Assembly: GCF_014640975.1 (NCBI RefSeq)
Contig: NZ_BMHO01000001.1
Span: forward strand, 1,002,166 to 1,066,165
DNA from: Microbacterium faecale
Lineage (GTDB): Bacteria; Actinomycetota; Actinomycetes; Actinomycetales; Microbacteriaceae
Direction: 5' to 3'
DNA: 64,000 nucleotides
The notes beneath the pieces are model-generated. The model was not told the DNA's origin, made no database searches, and saw only the letters and a list, made by a program, of their open reading frames with translations. Shown here piece by piece: positions 40,964 through 50,242 of this stretch (position 1 is its first letter; the number at the start of each line of letters is the position of its first letter). The position numbers and the translations under genes were made by a program.

Positions 40964-41881
40964 ATGAAGATTGCAGTGATCGGAAGCTACGGCGTGGGGC
41001 TCAGCATGCGGGTGCCGCGGATGCCTGACGCGGGGGAGACCCTGACCGGCGGCACGTTCGAGGCCGGCCCGGGCGGCAAGGGATCCAACCAGGCGATCGG
41101 TGCAGCCCGGCTCGGTGCCGACGTCCGCTTCCTCACCGCTATCGGCGCCGATGACTACGGCCGCGCCGCCCGCGAACTGTGGGCGGACGAGGGCGTTGAC
41201 GCGTCGCGCGTCGTCGAGTTCACCGACGCTCCCACGATGGCCGGGTTCATCATGGTCGAGCCGTCGGGAGAGAACCGGATCGCGATCGCGCCGGGCGCCC
41301 TCGACCGTCTGAGCGAGAGCGACGTCGAGACGTTCCGCGACGAGATCGCGCAGGCGGACGTCGTGCTCGTGTCGATGGAGATCCCGATCGACGCCGTCGT
41401 CGCCGCGCTCCGCATCGGACGCGAGCTCGGCGTCACGACGATTCTCAACCCGGCGCCCGCGCAGCCGCTGCCGGATGACGCGCTCAAGAACGTCGACATC
41501 ATCACGCCGAACCAGACGGAGGCCCGCGTCATCCTCGGCACGGACGATGCCACGACCTCCGACGCCGACGTCGCGAAGGCCATCGCGGATCGCGTCGACG
41601 CGGCCGTGATCATGACGCGTGGCTCGGAGGGGGCGATCGTCATCGAGAACGGAACGATGCAGGAGATCGCTGCCGTCCGCGCGTCGCACGTCGTCGACAC
41701 GACGGGCGCGGGGGACGCGTTCAACGCGGCACTCGCGGTCGGCGTCGCCGAAGGACACACGCTTGCCGACGCCGCCGCTTTCGCCGCGCGCGCAGGGGCA
41801 TTCGCCGTGGCGACCGACGGCGTCGTCCCTGCACTGCCGAGACGGCAGGACTTGAACCTCACGAACGGAGAATCCCTGTGA
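40964..41881 (+). CDS. PfkB-family sugar kinase, non-canonical substrate motif
   Basis: ATP-dependent carbohydrate kinase, 305 residues. PfkB features: GPGGKGSNQAIGAARLGADV near the N-terminus, and DTTGAGDAFNAALAVG carrying the anion hole and catalytic Asp near residue 250. The N-terminal sugar-contact motif reads GSYGVGLS, where ribokinase and deoxyribokinase have an Asn/Asp-containing GSxNxD-like motif, so ribose is not a safe assignment. First gene of the operon; GTGA overlap with the permease gene. Likely phosphorylates the imported sugar for the DeoC-like aldolase. Confidence 0.85.
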   Translation: MKIAVIGSYGVGLSMRVPRMPDAGETLTGGTFEAGPGGKGSNQAIGAARLGADVRFLTAIGADDYGRAARELWADEGVDASRVVEFTDAPTMAGFIMVEPSGENRIAIAPGALDRLSESDVETFRDEIAQADVVLVSMEIPIDAVVAALRIGRELGVTTILNPAPAQPLPDDALKNVDIITPNQTEARVILGTDDATTSDADVAKAIADRVDAAVIMTRGSEGAIVIENGTMQEIAAVRASHVVDTTGAGDAFNAALAVGVAEGHTLADAAAFAARAGAFAVATDGVVPALPRRQDLNLTNGESL

Positions 41882-42882
41882 CCGCTGCTACCGCGACCGC
41901 GCCACGGCGCGCCTCGTTCGACCCGCGAAAGCTCCTTCACGCGCGAGAGGCAGGAGTGTTCGCCGCACTGGTGCTCCTCTTCGTGCTGGGCGCGGTGCTG
42001 TCGCCGAGCTTCATGCAGGCAGGGAACCTCCTGTCGGTGGGCCAGCAGATCTCTCAGATCGGCATCATGGCGATCGGTGCGACGTTCGTGATCGTCAACG
42101 GCGAGATCGACCTGTCCGTCGGATCCGTCTACGCGCTGGCGGCGATCTCGACCGGCCTCGCGATCGAGGGCGGCATGACCTGGACGCTGGCTGTCATCAT
42201 CGGTCTCGCCGTGGGCGCGCTCGCCGGTCTGCTGAACGGCCTCGCCGTCGTCGTGCTGGGCGTTCCGAGCTTCATCGTCACACTGGGGACGTTGAGCGTC
42301 TTCCGCGGCGTCGCGCTCCTGATCTCCGACGGCGCGCCCATCTCGCTCAGCTCGAGCCAGCCGGGCGTCGCGGAGTTCAGCCTGATCGGACAGGGCTATC
42401 TCTTCGGTGTCATTCCGATGCAGCTCATCGTCTTCGCGGTGATCGCGGCGATCGGCGTCCTGCTCCTCGCCCGCTCGCGTTTCGGATTCAACACGTATGC
42501 GGTCGGCGGCAACCCCGAAGCTGCGCGCCTCGTCGGCATCAGCGTCAAGGGCGTCAAGCTCGCCGCCTTCACGATCGCCGGCCTGACGGCCGCCGCCGCG
42601 GGCGTGCTCGGCCTGTCGTTCCTCTCGTACGTGCAGGGCGTCACGGGAACCGGTCTCGAGCTGACCGTCATCTCGGCCGTGATCATCGGTGGCGCGGCGC
42701 TGTTCGGCGGCTCCGGCACGATGTGGGGCACGATCATCGGCGTCACGTTCATCGGCCTGCTGCAGAACATCCTCAACATCAACGGCATCTCGTCGTTCTG
42801 GCAGACCGTCGTCACCGGTCTCGTCATCGTCGCCGCCGTCGCGACCGATACCTGGCAGCGCCGACGCAAATCGAAGGCGTAA
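41878..42882 (+). CDS. Sugar ABC transporter permease, RbsC type
   Basis: Inner-membrane channel subunit of a CUT2-type importer, 334 residues and 8-10 helices. Seen: MAIGATFVIVNGEIDLSVGS, the CUT2 hallmark with the GEIDLSVGS segment, FNTYAVGGNPEAARLVGI (EAA-like loop), and the C-terminal GGAALFGGSGTMWGTIIGV. The GTG start overlaps the kinase stop. Works with the lipoprotein at 42941 and the double ATPase at 43966. Confidence 0.93.
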   Translation: MTAATATAPRRASFDPRKLLHAREAGVFAALVLLFVLGAVLSPSFMQAGNLLSVGQQISQIGIMAIGATFVIVNGEIDLSVGSVYALAAISTGLAIEGGMTWTLAVIIGLAVGALAGLLNGLAVVVLGVPSFIVTLGTLSVFRGVALLISDGAPISLSSSQPGVAEFSLIGQGYLFGVIPMQLIVFAVIAAIGVLLLARSRFGFNTYAVGGNPEAARLVGISVKGVKLAAFTIAGLTAAAAGVLGLSFLSYVQGVTGTGLELTVISAVIIGGAALFGGSGTMWGTIIGVTFIGLLQNILNINGISSFWQTVVTGLVIVAAVATDTWQRRRKSKA

Positions 42883-42940
42883 CGCCATCCACCCGCGCAG
42901 GATCATGCGCCATTCGTTATCCCGGACCAAAGGAGGACCG

Positions 42941-43966
42941 ATGTTTCTCAAGACAACCGCCCGACGCCTCATGGCAGCCAGCGCAGCCGCGCTGACCGGC
43001 GCACTTCTGATTGCCGGATGCGCGGCGATCACCCCCGCGAGCTCGGCGTCGGACGACAGCGAGTTCGAGCTGGCCGACTACATCCAGGAGCGCGTCGACA
43101 GCGGCGAGCCGCTGCGGATCAAGCTCAGCTACCACGACCCGTCTCTCGCGTTCGCGACGCCGATCAAGGTGGGAATGGAAGAGGCCGCCGAGGAATTCGG
43201 CGCCGACGTCAGCCTGATCGGCCCCACGGGCGGCGATGCGGCGAAGCAGGTCTCGGAGCTGCAGACCCTGATCCAGCAGCAGGCCGTTGATGGACTCGCC
43301 GTCTCATCTGCGTCGAGCGATGCGCTCAAGCCCGTGATCTCGCAGGCGCACAGCGCGGGCATCCCGATCATCTCGTTCAACACCGACAACCCCGGATCCG
43401 ACCAGATGGGCTTCGTCGGGCAGGACCTCAAGGCGTCCGGCGAGGCCGAGGCGGAGGAGCTGCTGAAATCTCTCGGTGACAACCCGTCCGGCAAGGTCGT
43501 CGTGTTCTCGCTCGACACGGGCGCCGGCTGGTCGCACGACCGTTTCGGCGGGTTCGAGAGTGCGCTTGCAGACACCGACCTCGAGATCGTCGGTCCGGTG
43601 AACGTCGGCAACGAGCCGAGCGAGGCGTACAACACCGTCGAATCGACCATGTCCGGGCAGTCCGACGTTGTCGGGATCGCCGGCCTCGACTGCTGCTCCA
43701 CGACGGCCGCCGCGAAGTGGCTGTCGCAGTCCGGCAAGACGGGCGAGATCTCGATGGTCGGATTCGACCTGCTCTCGACCACCGCCGACTACATCCGCAA
43801 CGACGTCGTGACATTCACGATCAGCCAGAACCCCACCGAGCAGGGATACCAGGCAGTCAAGGTCCTCGCGGAGTACCTCACCGACGGCACGGCGATCGAA
43901 AGCGTCGACACCGGCGCGCAGATCATCACCAAGGACAACCTCGACGAAGCCACGGTGGAGGACTGA
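42941..43966 (+). CDS. Sugar ABC transporter substrate-binding lipoprotein, RbsB type
   Basis: Periplasmic-binding-protein-fold lipoprotein of 341 residues. The signal peptide ends in a lipobox (LLIAGC, Cys near residue 26). The mature part has the RbsB-like pattern: VGMEEAAEEFGADVSLIGPT, LIQQQAVDGLAVSS, IPIISFNTDNPGS, and MGFVGQDLKASGEAEAEELL. A Cys pair (DCCS) near residue 248 is unusual for the family and could be structural. ATG follows AGGAGGA. It overlaps the ATPase start by one base (TGATG). Confidence 0.93.
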   Translation: MFLKTTARRLMAASAAALTGALLIAGCAAITPASSASDDSEFELADYIQERVDSGEPLRIKLSYHDPSLAFATPIKVGMEEAAEEFGADVSLIGPTGGDAAKQVSELQTLIQQQAVDGLAVSSASSDALKPVISQAHSAGIPIISFNTDNPGSDQMGFVGQDLKASGEAEAEELLKSLGDNPSGKVVVFSLDTGAGWSHDRFGGFESALADTDLEIVGPVNVGNEPSEAYNTVESTMSGQSDVVGIAGLDCCSTTAAAKWLSQSGKTGEISMVGFDLLSTTADYIRNDVVTFTISQNPTEQGYQAVKVLAEYLTDGTAIESVDTGAQIITKDNLDEATVED

Positions 43967-45498
43967 TGAGTGCCGTCTCGCCCCTCGTCGAAGTCCGCGA
44001 CCTCACTCGCAAGTTCGGTCCGGTCACCGCACTCGACGGCGTGAGCTTCGACATCGTCGAAGGTGAGGTCACCGGTCTGGTGGGTGAGAACGGCGCGGGA
44101 AAGTCGACGTTGCTGAAGATCCTTGCGGGTCTGCAGCCGCCGAGCTCCGGATCGGTGCGCGTCGACGGCGCGGAGGTGGAGAGTTTCGACCCGAACACGG
44201 TCCTCACCAAGCATTCCATCGCGATCGTGCCGCAGGAGCTGTCGCTGCTGCAGGATCGCACCGTCGCCGAGAACATCCTCGCCGGCATCGAGCCCGGGTC
44301 TCGCCTCTTCCCGTCGAAGCGGCAGATGCACGCCCGTGCGCGGGCGCTGCTCGCCGAGCTCGACCTCGACATCGACCCCGGGGCGAACGTCCGGCAGCTG
44401 GATCTCGCGATCCAGCAGCTCGTCGTGGTCGCGCGGTCGGTTGCGCGCGGATGCAAGGTGCTGATCCTCGACGAGCCGACAGCGATGCTCACCCCCGCTG
44501 AGGCGAACCGGCTGTTCGTGCTGATGGCGAAGCTCAAGGCACAGGGCACCACGATGGTGTACGTCTCGCACCGAATGCCGGAGATCTTCGAGCTCTGCGA
44601 TCGCCTCGAGGTGCTGCGCGATGGCAGACACGTCGCGTCATGGCGGCGCGAGGAGGTCGGCCCGGACGACGTGGTCGCCGCGATGGTGGGCCGTGAACTC
44701 GAAAAGTTCGACGGGCGCGAGAACAGAAGCACGGATCCGCAGGCGACGCCCGCGCTGCGAATCGATGCGCTGAGCGGCCGTCGCCATCGCGACGTCTCGT
44801 TCGACGTCCGGCCCGGCGAGATCGTCGGGATCGCTGGACTGCCGGACTCGGGTCGCGTCGAGCTGCTGGCGAACATCTTCGGGGCGGATCGAGGGACAGC
44901 CGGCCAGGTCTGGCTGTCGGGGACGGCTTACGAGTCACGGTCCCCGATCGCCAGTGTGCGGCACAAGCTCGGTTTTCTGCCTGGCGAGCGGCGCGCGCAG
45001 GGGATCCTCACGACGATGTCGGTCGGAGACAACATCGGCGTGCTCGGAACGCGTGCGAACTCGACGCTCGGCATGCTCAAGAAGGGCAAGATCGCGCAGT
45101 CGGCGCAGCGATTGGCGACGCGGATGCGTGTGAAGACCGCCGGCCTCGGCCAGCCGATCACGAGCCTGTCCGGAGGCAATCAGCAGAAGGCGCTGCTCGC
45201 GCGATGGATCTCGATCCGGCCGGACGTCCTGATGCTCGACGAGCCGACCCGCGGCGTCGACGTCGGCGCGAAGGTCGAGATCTACGAACAGCTCTTCGAG
45301 CTGGCGGAGCAAGGCGTCGCGATCGTCTGTTCGTCGTCTGACCTGCCGGAACTGCTCACCGCGACCGATCGGATCCTCGTGATGCGTGAAGGACAGGTGG
45401 CTGGCGTTGTGGAGTCGAACGACGCGACCGAAGAGACGATCATGGCGCTCGCGACGAACGCAACCGCCGATGAACTCACCCCGACGAAAGGAATGTGA
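43966..45498 (+). CDS. Sugar ABC transporter double ATPase, RbsA/MglA type
   Basis: Tandem-ATPase energising subunit, 510 residues. First half: Walker A GENGAGKSTLLKIL, signature LDLAIQQLVVVARSV and Walker B VLILDEPTAML, with the switch His in VYVSHRMPE. Second half: the P-loop is degenerate (IAGLPDSGRVELL), as normal for RbsA, with signature LSGGNQQKALLARW and Walker B VLMLDEPTRGVDVG. The ATG overlaps the lipoprotein stop and the stop overlaps the rbsD-like start, so the cluster is tightly coupled. Confidence 0.93.
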   Translation: MSAVSPLVEVRDLTRKFGPVTALDGVSFDIVEGEVTGLVGENGAGKSTLLKILAGLQPPSSGSVRVDGAEVESFDPNTVLTKHSIAIVPQELSLLQDRTVAENILAGIEPGSRLFPSKRQMHARARALLAELDLDIDPGANVRQLDLAIQQLVVVARSVARGCKVLILDEPTAMLTPAEANRLFVLMAKLKAQGTTMVYVSHRMPEIFELCDRLEVLRDGRHVASWRREEVGPDDVVAAMVGRELEKFDGRENRSTDPQATPALRIDALSGRRHRDVSFDVRPGEIVGIAGLPDSGRVELLANIFGADRGTAGQVWLSGTAYESRSPIASVRHKLGFLPGERRAQGILTTMSVGDNIGVLGTRANSTLGMLKKGKIAQSAQRLATRMRVKTAGLGQPITSLSGGNQQKALLARWISIRPDVLMLDEPTRGVDVGAKVEIYEQLFELAEQGVAIVCSSSDLPELLTATDRILVMREGQVAGVVESNDATEETIMALATNATADELTPTKGM

Positions 45499-45953
45499 TG
45501 AAACGACACGGAATTCTCAATGCTGAGCTCAGCGGCGCGCTTGCGACGCTCGGGCACACCGACCTCCTGATGGTCGTCGACGCCGGCTTCCCGATCCCGC
45601 GAAGTGCGCATCGGGTCGACCTCGCCATCGCGGAGAACCTCCCCGACCTCCGCACCGTGTTGAAACTGATCTCCGCGGAGATGGTCGTCGAGGGCGTCGT
45701 GCGGGCTGACGATGTGACCTCGAACAACCCCCGCCTCGATGAGTGGCTTCAGCAGGAGTTCACGGACGCGGAGTTCACGACGCGCAGCCACGCCGACATG
45801 CTCGGAGAGCTCGCGCAGCAGGCGAAGGTGATCGTCCGAACCGGGGCATTCGAGCCGTGGGGCAACATCGGCCTCTTCTGTGGTGTCGACGTGCCGCGCT
45901 GGTTCGGCGGCGAGGGCATCATCGCGCCGGACTACTACGCATCGAAGCTCTAG
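45498..45953 (+). CDS. RbsD/FucU-family sugar mutarotase
   Basis: Converts pyranose/furanose or alpha/beta forms of a sugar before phosphorylation; 151 residues, normal length. Motifs: MKRHGILNAELSGALATLGH with the catalytic His near position 20, LLMVVDAGFPIPRSAHRVDL, and a C-terminal VRTGAFEPWGNIGLFCGVDV. RbsD uses ribose and FucU fucose; I cannot tell which applies here. ATG overlaps the ATPase stop. Confidence 0.9.
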   Translation: MKRHGILNAELSGALATLGHTDLLMVVDAGFPIPRSAHRVDLAIAENLPDLRTVLKLISAEMVVEGVVRADDVTSNNPRLDEWLQQEFTDAEFTTRSHADMLGELAQQAKVIVRTGAFEPWGNIGLFCGVDVPRWFGGEGIIAPDYYASKL

Positions 45954-45979
45954 AACCCGAAATACAGAGAAAGAAGAAC

Positions 45980-46690
45980 ATGACTGACACCACTGCGCCC
46001 GCTGCGCTCTCGCTGTCGCCCGCCGAATTGGCGCCCTACATCCAGCACACCAAGATCGAACCCGGGGCCACCCGTGACGAGATGATCGCGCACGCTCGTG
46101 AGGCGGCGGAGCACGGATTCAACGCGGCGATGATTCCCGCGTCCTGGATCCGCGAGGTCGCCTCGGAACTGGCCGGCACGGGCGTTGAGATCGCGTCGGC
46201 CCTCGACTTCCCGACCGTCGGAGTGATGACGAGCGCGGGCAAGGCAGCGGAGGCGGAAGCGATCGCCAAGCTGGGCGCGACGCAGCTCGACATCGGCGTT
46301 CAGGTCGGCTGGCTCAAGAGCGGCTTGTACGACGCGTTCCGCGATGACATCGCGGGCGTCGTGAAGGCGAGCGGGATCCCCGTCAAGGTGATGCTCGAGC
46401 TGCCGCTGCTGACTGAGTCGGAGAAGGATGCCGCCGTCGACCTCGCGATGGAGGCAGGCGCCGCGTTCCTGAAGAACGCGTCGAGCGGCCAGATCGAGAC
46501 GGCGAGCCCTGACAACATCCGCTACCTGGTGGGTCGCGCACGTGAGGGCGTCAAGGTGAAGGCGTCGGGGTCGATCAAGACCTATCACCAGGCTCTCGAG
46601 CTGATCGGTGCGGGCGCCGTGCTTCTCGGAACGAGCGCGGGCACGTCGATCATCAGCGACACCGGCGATGACTCGACTGTGAGCTACTGA
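45980..46690 (+). CDS. DeoC-like (deoxyribose-phosphate aldolase family) class I aldolase
   Basis: A TIM-barrel Schiff-base aldolase of 236 residues. Lys165 (AAFLKNASSG) is the Schiff-base candidate and Lys194 (VKASGSIKT) the second active-site Lys. The Asp in QLDIGVQVG matches the catalytic Asp of the family. Several segments differ from standard DERA: IQHTKIEPGATR at the start, AAMIPASWI where DERA has a Cys/Asn-Pro loop, and GWLKSGLYDAF. Substrate may therefore not be 2-deoxyribose 5-phosphate. Encoded 26 bases after the mutarotase; operon terminator follows. Confidence 0.85.
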   Translation: MTDTTAPAALSLSPAELAPYIQHTKIEPGATRDEMIAHAREAAEHGFNAAMIPASWIREVASELAGTGVEIASALDFPTVGVMTSAGKAAEAEAIAKLGATQLDIGVQVGWLKSGLYDAFRDDIAGVVKASGIPVKVMLELPLLTESEKDAAVDLAMEAGAAFLKNASSGQIETASPDNIRYLVGRAREGVKVKASGSIKTYHQALELIGAGAVLLGTSAGTSIISDTGDDSTVSY

Positions 46691-46701
46691 CCGGAAGAGT
46701 C

Positions 46702-46736
46702 TCACCGCCTGCCCGGCTCGGTTGGGCAGGCGGTGA
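46702..46736 (+). terminator. Terminator after the DeoC-like gene
   Basis: Perfect 13-base stem TCACCGCCTGCCC / GGGCAGGCGGTGA with a nine-base loop, 12 bases after the stop. It separates the catabolic genes from the GntR gene, although read-through is possible. Confidence 0.75.
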
Positions 46737-46769
46737 TACTTGTAGAGAGGCGATGCGTGAGGAGCGAGA

Positions 46770-47531
46770 GTGGCGGAACAGGGTGACGTGATCGGGAGCG
46801 AGATCCAGCGCGAGCTTCCCGTGGCGATCCACGCTCAGATCTCAGATCGATTCCGCTCCCGCATCGCCTCCGGAGAGTGGCCGGCGAACTATCGCCTGAA
46901 GAGCGAACCGGATCTCGCGGGCGAGCTCGGCGTCAGCCGGGGCACGCTGCGGCGCGCGCTGACCACGCTGATCGAGGAAGGTCTGCTCAAGCAGGTGCGC
47001 GGGCGTGGGACCTTCGTGACGTCGACGACGATCGAACCGGCGATTGCCCAGAAGCTGAGCACGCTGACGGAGGATTTCGCGAAGCAGGGCATCGAGACCG
47101 ACACCGAGGTTATTGAAGCCGTGCTGATCGACCCGCCGCGCCCCATCGCCGCCCTGCTCGACGTCGCGCGAGGTGGGGCGGTTCTGAAACTCGTGCGCCG
47201 CCGCAGCACGGCGGAAGGGCCCGTCGCGCTCCTCTACAACTACGTGCGCGCCGATCTCGCGCCCGGCATCGAGGGCGTCGATTTCGCGACGACGAGCCTG
47301 TTCGGCACGCTCGAACGGCAGTTCGGGCTCAAGATCGCGTCTGCTCGTCGAACGTTCAGTGCGCGCGCTGCCGACGGGATCGTGGCGCGCTACCTCGATC
47401 TCGCCGAGTCGTCACCGGTGCAGTACCTCGAGCAGGTCACCTATCTCGCCGACGGGCGTCCCATCGAATACTCCGACGTGTGGATCCACTCCGGGCGCCT
47501 GCGCGTCACGTCGATGCTCTCCCGCCGCTGA
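46770..47531 (+). CDS. GntR-family regulator, HutC/UTRA type
   Basis: A 253-residue repressor. The N-terminal winged HTH is IHAQISDRFRSRIASGEWP, then EPDLAGELGVSRGTLRRALT and GRGTFV. A C-terminal UTRA effector domain extends from about residue 95 (LVRRRSTAEGPVALLYNYV, SPVQYLEQVTYLADGRPIEY). HutC-type proteins bind small metabolites, here probably the sugar or its phosphate. The candidate operator is at the promoter upstream of the kinase. GTG 46770 has GAGGAGCGAGA upstream. Confidence 0.92.
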   Translation: MAEQGDVIGSEIQRELPVAIHAQISDRFRSRIASGEWPANYRLKSEPDLAGELGVSRGTLRRALTTLIEEGLLKQVRGRGTFVTSTTIEPAIAQKLSTLTEDFAKQGIETDTEVIEAVLIDPPRPIAALLDVARGGAVLKLVRRRSTAEGPVALLYNYVRADLAPGIEGVDFATTSLFGTLERQFGLKIASARRTFSARAADGIVARYLDLAESSPVQYLEQVTYLADGRPIEYSDVWIHSGRLRVTSMLSRR

Positions 47532-47532
47532 T

Positions 47533-48564
47533 CTAACGCGCCGGCTGCGCCCCGTCAGAGCCCTCGATGCCGTGGATGAAGATCGCGGCGACCTCGTCGT
47601 CGAACACGGCGCGTTCGTGGGGGATGCGCGCGCGGTAGGAGGCCTGCGCCTCGAACGCGGCGGCCGGATCCGCGAGCACGCGGTCGTAGGCGCGCTTGGC
47701 GTTCTGCACGATGTCGGGGCGCACCTCGACCTTGTGCTCATGTGGAAGCGGCACGTCGACGCCATTGGCCGCCGCGCCGCGGTTGGCAACGAGCACCACG
47801 GATCCCATGGCCGCGGCTTCACGAGGGAAGCGATCTTTGCCGGGGTGCGCGCCGAGATCGAGGTAGACGAGGGAGGTGCGCAGGGCGTCGTCGACCTGGT
47901 CGCGCGTCATGTTCTGCAGCGGCAGCAGCTCGATGCCCGGCCAGCGCCGCGAGAACTCCGTCATGATGGCGCGCGACTTCGCGGGGTTGTAAGCGATGCG
48001 GGGGATCCGCCCCTCGGCCGTCACCGCGGACGACGACAGCGGCGTGTAGTCGCTGAGGATGGATCCGGCTCGGCCGAGGTGGGCGAACACGTGGCTCCAC
48101 GCGTAGTGCGACTGGGCGAGGTGTCCGCTGCGGGCCAGCACGCGATCCTCGCCGCTCGTGAGGCCCCGTAGGAAGCGCTTGGCCGCGCGCACTTGCAGCA
48201 GCGGTGCGCGCTGATTGCGCCCGCGCTCGATCGGCAGCAGCGACGTCGCGTCGCGTTCGATCACGAAGCGCGGGGCATAGTCGATCGACAACCACCACAC
48301 GTATCCGCGCGCTCGCCGCAGGCCGCGTAGCAGCAGTGCCTGCGTCTCGGGCACGATGACCTCGTTGCCGCGCGCGTCGACCACCCCGTTCGCTTCCGGC
48401 GCGTCGTAGTGCTCATAGCGCTCGGCGCGCGGCGTCGCAGTCGTGCCGGGGATCGGAACGAGGAACGCCTCGCGCCCCTGTCGCCGCAGCGAGTCGACGA
48501 GCTGGTGCAGCGCCTCGGGGCCGCCGGTGGCGAGGCCCCTCGGGTAGTAGACGTAGGTGGTCAC
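47533..48564 (-). CDS. Glycosyltransferase-like protein (GT-B type)
   Basis: A 343-residue protein. The N-terminus TYVYYPRGLATGGPEALHQL is the family-typical Gly-rich donor/acceptor region. The DLGAHPGKDRFPREAAAMGS segment is the C-terminal donor-binding motif with the EAAAMG helix. No membrane segment. Related actinobacterial proteins occur beside wzy-type genes. Its start overlaps the stop of the ligase-like gene by four bases, so they are an operon; acceptor unknown. Confidence 0.78.
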   Translation of the reverse strand: MTTYVYYPRGLATGGPEALHQLVDSLRRQGREAFLVPIPGTTATPRAERYEHYDAPEANGVVDARGNEVIVPETQALLLRGLRRARGYVWWLSIDYAPRFVIERDATSLLPIERGRNQRAPLLQVRAAKRFLRGLTSGEDRVLARSGHLAQSHYAWSHVFAHLGRAGSILSDYTPLSSSAVTAEGRIPRIAYNPAKSRAIMTEFSRRWPGIELLPLQNMTRDQVDDALRTSLVYLDLGAHPGKDRFPREAAAMGSVVLVANRGAAANGVDVPLPHEHKVEVRPDIVQNAKRAYDRVLADPAAAFEAQASYRARIPHERAVFDDEVAAIFIHGIEGSDGAQPAR

Positions 48565-50132
48565 GCGTCGACCTTACGAGACTTCGCCCCAGACCCCGCG
48601 GAAGCATGCGCGCCAGAAGCAGCACCGGCGCCACCCACCGGCGTCAACGCCAGCGCAGTGAGCACGGCGACGAACGGCAGCGTGTGGTTGTCTCCGACGA
48701 AGAACGTCGTGTCGGCCATGCCGTGCAGGAACACCCACGTGAGCCCGATGAGAACGATCGCTGTTCGCAGCGCCGCCCGCGAGAACATCGGCCGCCGCCG
48801 CGTCTCGCCGATGCGGCGCAGGGATCCGACGAGGCCGACGACGACGAGCGCGACGGTGAGCACGACCGCGATGAGGCCCGCGTCCACCCACGCCTGCAGG
48901 ATGAGGTTGTGCGGAGGCCACACCTGCGTCGCGATGCCGGGGAAGTAGTCCGACCAGACGTCGACGATGTGGGTGCGCCAGTTGCCGAACCCGAATCCGG
49001 TGAACCAGCGGTGCGGGAAGGCCTCGGCCACCATGCGCCACAGCGTAAAGCGGTCGCCGAGCGTGGTGCCAGCCGACAGCGCCCCGGGCCGGAAGGTCGC
49101 GACGGCGATGGCACCGGCGATCGCGACGAGCACGGCGATGGATCCGACAATCCAGCCGATCACCGGGCGGCGCACCGCGAACAGCGCGAAGAGCGCGACG
49201 ACCGGCAGCGCGACGACGAGCAGCACGGCGGTCATGGATCCGGTGGCCACGAGCGCGGCGACCGAGACGACGGCCGTGACGAGGTGAAGCGTGCGCCGCC
49301 CACCGGCGAAGACAGCCCAGAGTGCGGCACAGGCGGCGATCGCGAAGAACAGCGACGCGGTGTTGCCGTTGAGGAAGAGGCCGCCGGCCTTGTCGGGCGA
49401 GAGAACGTTCTGGTAGTGCGTCGGGTCGTCCTGCGTGAAGAGGCGCGGCAGCAACGGGTGCGACTCGCGCCGCGGCATGGCCTCGCCCGCGAACAGCCCG
49501 AGGGTGCGGATCGGGTCAAGCGCGATCGCGATCTCGGCATCGCTGACGAGGATCACGTCGGGCTCGGTGAACAGCGTCGCGATCGGCGACCGGAGGTACG
49601 CCCCTTCGAGCGGCGGCCAGAGCCGGAACACGATCACGATGAGGGCCGAGATGATCACGAACGGTGAGGCGACCGCGAGCGCGACGGGCGTTCCGGCCGG
49701 ATCGCGGCGGATCACGTCGCGCGCCAGCAGGAACACGGTGAGCAGCGCGACACTGAAGACCACCCCGTAACCAGCGGATCCGAGTTTCTCCGACCACAGC
49801 ACTGACACGGCCTGCCAGGCGGCCAGCGCCGCGAGGAACAGCGCCCAGATCGTCGCGCCGGATCGCAGCGTGCGCCGATCGTCGCGCGTGCGCCAGAACG
49901 CGACGGGTAGCAGGGTGCACGTGATGAGCAGGGCGAACGACGTGAAGCCGAACGGCCCGAAGAACTGCACGACGCCCAGTGCCAGCGTCGCCGCCAACAG
50001 CCAGCGCGATCTGACGCGAAATGCGAGCGCAGCGACGACCAGCGCCGCGACCGCGACGACGCCGAGGATCAGCATGATCTCGAGGGTCGATCGCGAGTCG
50101 AGGAACGACGGGTCGTCCTGAAGTCTCAGCAC
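48561..50132 (-). CDS. O-antigen ligase / Wzy-like polymerase
   Basis: A 523-residue membrane protein with about 12 helices (for example LILGVVAVAALVVAALAF, WALFLAALAAWQAVSVLWSE). A large extracytoplasmic loop carries the HYQNVLSPDKAGGLFLNGN segment. The typical ligase region is DRFTLWRMVAEAFPHRWFTG, then GFGNWRTHIVDVW and PPHNLILQAWVDAG. It likely polymerises or transfers polysaccharide. Start chosen at GTG 50132 with GGGGAGA just upstream; TAAGAT (minus strand, 50164-50169) is a possible -10. Confidence 0.85.
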   Translation of the reverse strand: MLRLQDDPSFLDSRSTLEIMLILGVVAVAALVVAALAFRVRSRWLLAATLALGVVQFFGPFGFTSFALLITCTLLPVAFWRTRDDRRTLRSGATIWALFLAALAAWQAVSVLWSEKLGSAGYGVVFSVALLTVFLLARDVIRRDPAGTPVALAVASPFVIISALIVIVFRLWPPLEGAYLRSPIATLFTEPDVILVSDAEIAIALDPIRTLGLFAGEAMPRRESHPLLPRLFTQDDPTHYQNVLSPDKAGGLFLNGNTASLFFAIAACAALWAVFAGGRRTLHLVTAVVSVAALVATGSMTAVLLVVALPVVALFALFAVRRPVIGWIVGSIAVLVAIAGAIAVATFRPGALSAGTTLGDRFTLWRMVAEAFPHRWFTGFGFGNWRTHIVDVWSDYFPGIATQVWPPHNLILQAWVDAGLIAVVLTVALVVVGLVGSLRRIGETRRRPMFSRAALRTAIVLIGLTWVFLHGMADTTFFVGDNHTLPFVAVLTALALTPVGGAGAASGAHASAGSGAKSRKVDA

Positions 50133-50230
50133 ACATCTCCCCTTGTTGCTGACATCTCGCACCATCTTAGGGTCGTGTCCCCCGTATATCGGGAAGCGCG
50201 AGTCGGCGGAAGAAAGACAGTGTCATCCGA

Positions 50231-50236
50231 GACAAT
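50231..50236 (+). promoter_or_regulatory. Leaderless-type -10 (GACAAT) for the rrf2-type gene
   Basis: GACAAT followed by six bases and ATG 50243. Upstream lies a dyad CCCGTATATCGGG (50181-50193), a possible autoregulatory operator in the region shared with the ligase-like gene. Confidence 0.5.
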
Positions 50237-50242
50237 CGAGGT

